Source: Ophiothrix spiculata (taxonomy: Eukaryota > Echinodermata > Ophiuroidea > Amphilepidida > Ophiotrichidae). Taken from it: a stretch of DNA of 23,697 nucleotides. The translations under genes were made by a program, and so were the position numbers. The stretch is taken from NCBI GenBank assembly GCA_000969725.1, contig JXSR01S035042.1, one strand, 5' to 3'. Positions 18,815-23,697 of the stretch are shown here, in pieces (position 1 is the stretch's first letter; the number at the start of each line of letters is the position of its first letter). The notes under the pieces are model-generated. The model was not told where the DNA came from and did no database searches. It saw nothing but the letters and a program-made list of their open reading frames with translations.

Positions 18815-20300
18815 ACCTATGTCTTCAGCCAGCTTACGCATGAAGAAATAAAGTCTATAAACTGTCTTATGATAACATGGGTATCAGGATATTTTCTCTC
18901 AACAAATCAAACAATTGGTGAAGCTCTTAACTACCAGACTACCAGTACCTTCAGTAGATATTTTTGCCAACAACAACAATGCCTACAAAATCAATCAGCG
19001 GAGTTATCTTGCCTTCGGTAGATAGCATAAATCAAGGATATTTACACACAAAAAAGCACCTAGCAAAGTCAGACTATGTTCATCAGCTAGTTTGCCATTA
19101 TTTATATTTAACCCTTTGAACCCTGGCCATTCCACGTGTATCTGTACCGCTGACCCGGGCCAACCCTTAAGTTTAAAAACACAATATAACCCCTAAACTT
19201 ACTTTAGATTTCCCTTGCTTTACTTATTAATTTTTAGTAGTCTGAAATATTCCAAAAACCACCATTCACAAAAGAATATTATTATGTCGACCAACATATT
19301 CGACATTTACGTTGTAGTCTATGGGCAAAGCCAAATTTGTTGAAAATTGTGATCAAATTTGCAAAAATATGTGGAATTTGTCACCTCTGTCGATTAAATA
19401 GGAGCAAAATGACCCATCAACCATGGGTTCAAAGCTTCATTGATGTCTTCCGATATAAAAAAGACCATTGAAAATTGTAACTACCCATGCTTGATGACAG
19501 ACACATCAAGTTTCTGACATGTGACCTTGAAGCCGGTAAACCGGCTCATCGGGTATACGGTACATGTACATGTGAGCCAGTATACCGGCTCGTCGGGTTC
19601 AAAGGGTTAATGTTAACTAAATAAGAAATCAACAATAAAATGACCTATCTTCAGTACAGATGGCGTGCCATTACAATTTTATTTTGTACAAAAATCAAAT
19701 AGCAAGTCTACAGGTAATTTGCTATTATGGATATTTTGCCAACAAAACAGACAGTTTAATATAATTTGTCCTCTTACTTGAGCAGATAGTGTGCCTTCAA
19801 AGTTATTTTTTTCTTTCTGCCAACACATTAGACAATCTAATATTTCTTCAGTAGATAGTTTGCCCAAAGTATTCTTTGGTCTGTCATAATGGATGCATTG
19901 TAAGTCCAATGGTCTACCTTCAGTAGATAACTTGCTAATTTTCTGAAAACTATCAGTAAAATCCTCTAAACCACATCTAGTGCAAAGCTTGCTATTAATC
20001 ATATCATCTACCACACAAAAAAATCTGTTTATGAAAATTCTGCAGTCATTAAAGGTTATAATTAAACATATTTTCTTCCAAGCCATCAACTACAACAGTT
20101 AGATCCTCTAGACTATCTTCAGTAGATAGTTTCCTTTTGGTATATTTCATGCCAAAGAAACAAACAGTTGTTGAGGCTCTAAGACTTAGTATTTCAAAAA
20201 AAATCCGAAAATCTACCAAAAAAGCAAGGAATATCTTCAGCAGATAGTTTGTCATTTACAACATATATATACAAACTATCTTCAGTAGATTATTTGCATA
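18815..20300 (-). pseudogene. Degenerate ~72-bp / 24-residue 'KLSTE' repeat array
   Basis: On the plus strand the word CTTCAGTAGATAG with flanking GTTTGCC recurs, more or less mutated, near 18948, 19011, 19080, 19645, 19775, 19845, 19914, 20114, 20231 and 20277. Read on the minus strand each occurrence gives KLSTE(D/E/G). The open frame 19679-20089 (136 codons) holds units starting at residues 34, 53, 77, 101 and 125, the last three steps being about 24. Two consecutive units are plainly related (TEEILDCLMCWQ and GQIILNCLFCWQ). A second frame (20049-20255) has KRKLSTEDSLEDL. Beyond these, units continue only with stops and frame changes (KLADEHSLTLL, MLSTEGKITPL, KISTEGTGSL, RKLAEDIGS). Spacings in multiples of three suggest a once-coding repeat, though a non-coding minisatellite remains possible. 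I do not recognise the family. A piggyBac-type element splits the array. Confidence 0.55.
19112..19606. mobile_element. Non-autonomous piggyBac-type element (495 bp)
   Basis: TTAA lies immediately outside both ends (19108-19111, 19607-19610). The ends are exact inverted repeats CCCTTTGAACCC. TTAA targets and CCC-type termini define piggyBac-like elements. Subterminal GC-rich repeats occur on the right (CCGGCTCATCGGG at about 19540 and CCGGCTCGTCGGG at about 19585), and related CCGGGCC words on the left. No transposase frame is present. It sits within the KLSTE array, with degenerate units on both sides. Confidence 0.9.
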
Positions 20301-20349
20301 CATAACCTTGTTCACAAAACACACAAAAGTAAAGTAAGCCAATCCTCAC

Positions 20350-20637
20350 ATGGCTCCCATAATGGGTATATCTACTATAAATTACACAAGCAAAATTCCT
20401 GATTATCTCTCATCATCCATATTCTTGCACCAGCCTGCCAGAAGTAGTCTTCGCTCAACATCTGATTCAACACGTCTGACTGTGCATTCAACATCCAAAT
20501 TGCTTCAGTCAGCTGAACGCAGGACATTTTTCTACTCTGCTCCTGTCCTTTGGAATCAGGTTCCTGTTTTCATCAGAGAGTCACCTACTCTAGCTGTTTT
20601 TAAGAAATGTCTGAAAACTCATTTATTTTCCATGTAA
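20350..20637 (+). pseudogene. CR1/L2-like non-LTR retrotransposon, extreme C-terminus of ORF2
   Basis: The 95-codon frame reads through P-x-YL, SLRS, then RRTFFYSAPVLWNQVP, then FKKCLKTHLFSM and a stop. This is the characteristic ending of CR1/L2-group reverse transcriptase ORFs. It overlaps in content with the relic at 194-511 (YL, LRS, AxRxF) and extends past where that one stops, so the two are relatives truncated at different points. Everything upstream, including the catalytic region, is missing, as expected for a 5'-truncated insertion. The in-frame ATG at the start is incidental. It lies on the plus strand, next to the minus-strand KLSTE array. Confidence 0.85.
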
Positions 20638-20735
20638 TTTTGTTTTTTGCTCTTTGTAAATAGTTTTTGCTTTGTCAATTTCAGCGCTACGATCTTTATG
20701 TAGCAGCGCTATATAAATACTTGTTATGTATGTAA
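20638..20735 (+). mobile_element. 3' UTR and tail of the CR1/L2 insertion
   Basis: Following the stop, a T-rich stretch leads to a terminal hairpin, AGCGCTA (20683-20689) with TAGCAGCGCT (20701-20710). Then come ATATAAATAC and a short degenerate TTGTTATGTATGTA tail. A 3' stem-loop plus short simple tail, instead of poly(A), is typical of CR1/L2 elements and acts in recognition by their own reverse transcriptase. Confidence 0.7.
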
Positions 20736-21432
20736 GCAAGCATTATATAAGCCTGAATTATCTCCTTTTTTCTCATATTTTTTCCTTAATTCATGCATTT
20801 CTAGATCTTGTCAGCTACAGGTTGACTTTGCGATCACAAACCCATCACTTAATGCCAGACAAGATTGTTTTTTAATCCCATGCCGATTTCTTTCTACAGA
20901 TCGGTAATTGATGTGAGCTTATTATGCCATTTATCCTACATCAGTTTCTTTGCCGTTCACCTTTGTGAACAGTAAGCTGTAGATTTGATTAAATATACTT
21001 CTGGGATTTAAATCAGCAAATAATAGCTCTATCTTTAGAGCTGCACTGAAATTGATGTACAAAGTAGGTTAATAAAGACCTAGATTTGCAAGGGGCAATG
21101 TCATTTTCTAAGTAATCATTCATTGAAGAAGTTGTTTTTGAGTGGAGAAAAGTCGAGGTAACTTTAGCCTGTTTTTACAATTATAATAAAAAACAAAATT
21201 AGACATGTCAGAATTTATCTGTTCAAAAAAAACCTCAGACACAATGTAATATTTAATTTGAGTGTTCCAAACCAAATATCTAACTGACACACCTCAGTAT
21301 TTTATGGTATAAAATATGCTCACAAATCACATTATCTAAAGCAAAACTGGGATAAATAGGGATGTTGGGGTCTGTGGAGGTACTAGATACATCCCCCAAA
21401 AAAGTTCACATTGCTCCGAAAAATGCCTCAAA
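20736..21432. other. No feature recognised
   Basis: Unique AT-rich sequence. I see no frame, repeat or splice pair that I can support. Confidence 0.5.
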
Positions 21433-21492
21433 ATTATGGTTTTGACTCGGATGTTAGATTTTAAAATGTAACATCTGAGTCAAAACCATAAT
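21433..21492. repeat. Hairpin with 24-bp arms and a 12-base loop
   Basis: Arms 21433-21456 and 21469-21492 (ATTATGGTTTTGACTC...) are inverted copies with one mismatch. No flanking target duplication is clear. It may be a tiny foldback element or a structured transcript segment. Confidence 0.75.
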
Positions 21493-22312
21493 CTTTAAAA
21501 TATGTTTACTTAAGTCAAAGACAACATCCAAAAGGGAAAACAGTTTGTCCCAGCATCTCCTTATCTCATTATTAACACCTTAACAATTTTGAACATTATC
21601 ATTTTATGTTACAACGAGGAAAAATATGAAATCCCCTTTTTCCCTTTAAAATAATGTGGACAAGTGATTATTATATTTGGTATCTTTATGCTCTGTCCAT
21701 ACATGTTGGTTTCAGTCATGACAGGTTACATACACCATGTCATTTCACTCATATATGTTGAGAGTGGCATCTGGTTGCAAGTTGAAGAAACCAAAATCTC
21801 CCGAGGAGCATAAACAAAGATTCATCAATTGGTAGCCACTGAAGTCTGTAGGCATTGGTAAATTAATAACTGGGAACTGTACTGGTTTAGATATGTATCG
21901 TTGCCAAAATGTTGGTTTTGGATTTATATATTATTTTGGCCTAAATTTGAATATGAATCATAGTTAATTTGTTTCTTTATTAAAAACTTAGTATAAGTAT
22001 AAACAATTGTAAATGCCGACTATCACCCAGTTGTCTGGCAAACATTTCTCATCCACAAGCTTTAAAATATTTTATCAGTTAAATCATTTATCAATTCATA
22101 TCATCTATTCATTAATTCAGTTTTGCTATCTATTCGTTAATTTTGTATTCATTTATCTATTGATATCTATTTATTTATATGTTTACTTGAATATAATAAC
22201 TCATCTTTAACCTACTATTTGACTCTTTACTAATTGCATACTTGCCAATTTATTTACATACTTACCAAGTTTTGTTTTACATTTTTATTTATTCTCAAGT
22301 ATAATTTAAAGC
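21493..22312. other. No gene; T/A-rich low-complexity tract
   Basis: From about 22050 to 22250 the sequence is dominated by TTTAT/CTATT words. A 65-codon frame there (22013-22210) is low-complexity and not credible as protein. Confidence 0.5.
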
Positions 22313-22550
22313 TTACACTCTGGCACTTTTTCCACAAGTTGAAAAGTCTGTAGCAGTTTTTACTGCAGGGTTTATCATTTACAGCTTCAAAAGAACAAAT
22401 CAATAGTTTCAGCATCTTCAAAAACCTACCAACTTGCAACAAATTAAAAAGGTCATTGGATATTGGTAAAATTGTTGTGGAAAATTGAAACAATGTTGTG
22501 TAGTGAAAACTCAAAGCATTTTCTGCTGATAGCAATATGCCAGAGTGTAA
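22313..22550. mobile_element. Possible 238-bp TIR element
   Basis: Perfect 13-bp inverted repeats, TTACACTCTGGCA at 22313 and its complement at 22538-22550, bound the interval. No target duplication can be read with confidence, and no empty site is available here. The 93-codon minus-strand frame inside (22254-22535) shows no family resemblance and spans the left end. Confidence 0.4.
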
Positions 22551-22713
22551 TCAGAACTTCAAATTTACTTGTCATTTCTTACACCCTAACACTTACCTAG
22601 AGTCAGCAATGAGTTGATACACCATCCAAATTGAATATGAAAAAGAAAGAAAAGACAATATTCATTAGTAGATTATAAATATCATCATGAATCTGGTACA
22701 GTAGGTCATAATA

Positions 22714-22896
22714 TTGAGCCCACTATATATCTGGAAGACATTTAATTCTGATAAGTGCATTGGGGAGCAGTTGGAAAGTATTATAAATCCAAGTGCTGCA
22801 AGTCCAATGTTGAAACTAAAACAAAAACAATTTCAAAGCCTAAATGAAATTTTGAAAAGATTTAAAAGAAGTGCAATTGATAAATCCTGCTCATAG
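22714..22896 (+). CDS. Unassigned short open frame, possible terminal exon
   Basis: The frame ends LKLKQKQFQSLNEILKRFKR then SAIDKSCS and a stop, looking like a charged amphipathic C-terminal helix. Codon choice is more varied than in neighbouring AT-rich noise. A CAG at 22769-22771 or an AAG near 22738 could serve as acceptor, but neither has a good pyrimidine tract. AATAAA words appear only 340 bases downstream (about 23240). I do not recognise a family. Chance is quite possible. Confidence 0.15.
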   Translation: MSPLYIWKTFNSDKCIGEQLESIINPSAASPMLKLKQKQFQSLNEILKRFKRSAIDKSCS

Positions 22897-23697
22897 CCAA
22901 ACTTGTTTGTGTTGTCTTCGAAAAACAGACAACCAATATTTAAACCATAACTCATTACAAGTAATATAGGTTGTTTAAAATGCTATTAACACAATGTTTA
23001 TTCATGTACAGAGCCAGACAGGCTCATAGGAATTTTATTTGATTAGTATCAAGTGTGAACAAGGTGTCGCGATAATGAGACCAGAAATAGGTTGATGTGA
23101 ACGGGTGTGAAGCTTGTGATTCAAAATACATGTAAAGATGTGAGAAAAATCTTGATTATCCGATACAGAAACCTATAGCAAAGATAGTATTGGTTTGAAA
23201 ATAAAACTAAAACAGAAGCTTGTATTGCAAATTTTGCCAATAAATAAAAATAAAAACACATTAGAAAAAAAAAGAGTCCAAAATTGTCAGATCACTACAT
23301 TTATTCATGGCAAAAATACCTGGAAGTAATGAATTGCAAAATACTATACTAGCAAGCATGCTGTAATATTGTAAAGTCAATCCATCTTATTGTATACATT
23401 TATAAGCTTATAAATACATAAATATGTGTACAAAACTAGAGTGAATCAAGATCATAAGGCGAAAGTAAAAGTAGGTTCTGTAGCAACTCATCTCAAGGAA
23501 ACAGCAGCAAGCGTTTCATCATATAATTATTTAAAATCATACTTCATAAGACCTGAGAGAACATTATGCCATCACCTGATGCATTTCAGAAGTTGTGATG
23601 AAACATAATATGCTAAGAGCTTCCTATGAATATGGAGGCGATGTTTGATTGTGATTTTATGGAAATGAAAACATTTAAATAAATAAAAATATAAGAA
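22897..23697. other. Unassigned right edge; small hairpin and A-rich tail
   Basis: GAGCCAGACAGGCTC at 23011-23025 is a 5-bp stem. A 60-codon plus-strand frame (23426-23608) contains HLKETAAS and RPERT but resembles nothing I can name. GTTTCATCA near 23515 and TGATGAAAC near 23597 form a loose inverted pair. The window ends in AAATAAATAAAAATATAAGAA, which may be a repeat tail. Confidence 0.35.

Noticed and set aside
19560-19610. GGGTTCAAAGGGTT as a tRNA T-loop/B-box
   Set aside because: It is the piggyBac-type terminal repeat. No cloverleaf can be formed around it. No tRNA or rRNA was found elsewhere.
18815-20300. CRISPR-like array from the regularly repeated CTTCAGTAGATAG word
   Set aside because: Spacing is irregular, repeats are degenerate, the spacers are themselves related, and the context is eukaryotic.

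Overview
This is an AT-rich, intron/intergenic-like stretch of an animal genome, most likely a marine invertebrate. There are no operons, no dense ORFs and no bacterial-type gene starts. Two decayed tails of a CR1/L2-type non-LTR retrotransposon are present, together with many short TIR or foldback elements, microsatellites and telomere-like CCCTAA blocks. The exact phylum cannot be read from the sequence. No complete, recognisable host protein-coding gene lies in the window.

Layout. 1-617: unassigned sequence and a CR1/L2-like reverse transcriptase C-terminal relic (194-511). 618-7118 and 10338-17163: two diverged copies of one large repeat unit, made of a ~4-4.7 kb 'body' followed by a ~0.35-0.9 kb 'R' segment. 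The order is R1 (618-1753), body A (1754-6425), R2 (6426-6774), R3 (6775-7118), ~3.2 kb of unrelated sequence, body B (10338-16105) and R4 (16256-17163). The copies date each other's insertions. Body B contains a 1162-bp element with perfect 23-bp TIRs (10828-11989), a 659-bp TIR element (14091-14749) and a 144-bp GC-rich foldback (16106-16249), all absent from A. Body A contains a palindromic MITE (5648-5826) absent from B. R1 contains a 242-bp TA-target MITE (887-1128) absent from R2-R4.

7119-10337 holds a CpG-rich patch with diverged inverted repeats, a telomere-like 62-bp repeat, a second copy of the palindromic MITE, a tandem duplication, a CpG-rich island with a possible first exon, and another foldback.

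17164-23697 lies outside the duplication. On the minus strand it has one plausible internal exon (18495-18625) and, upstream of it in the same orientation, a degenerate ~70-72 bp repeat array (about 18815-20300). In translation that array gives repeated KLSTE(D/E) units of ~24 residues. It is interrupted by a textbook non-autonomous piggyBac-type element with TTAA target duplications (19112-19606). A second CR1/L2 tail with its 3' UTR (20350-20735), a 24-bp-arm hairpin, a small TIR element and two short unassigned ORFs complete the window.

There is no set of cooperating genes here. What the window records is the history of a tandem duplication that then collected different mobile elements in each copy.
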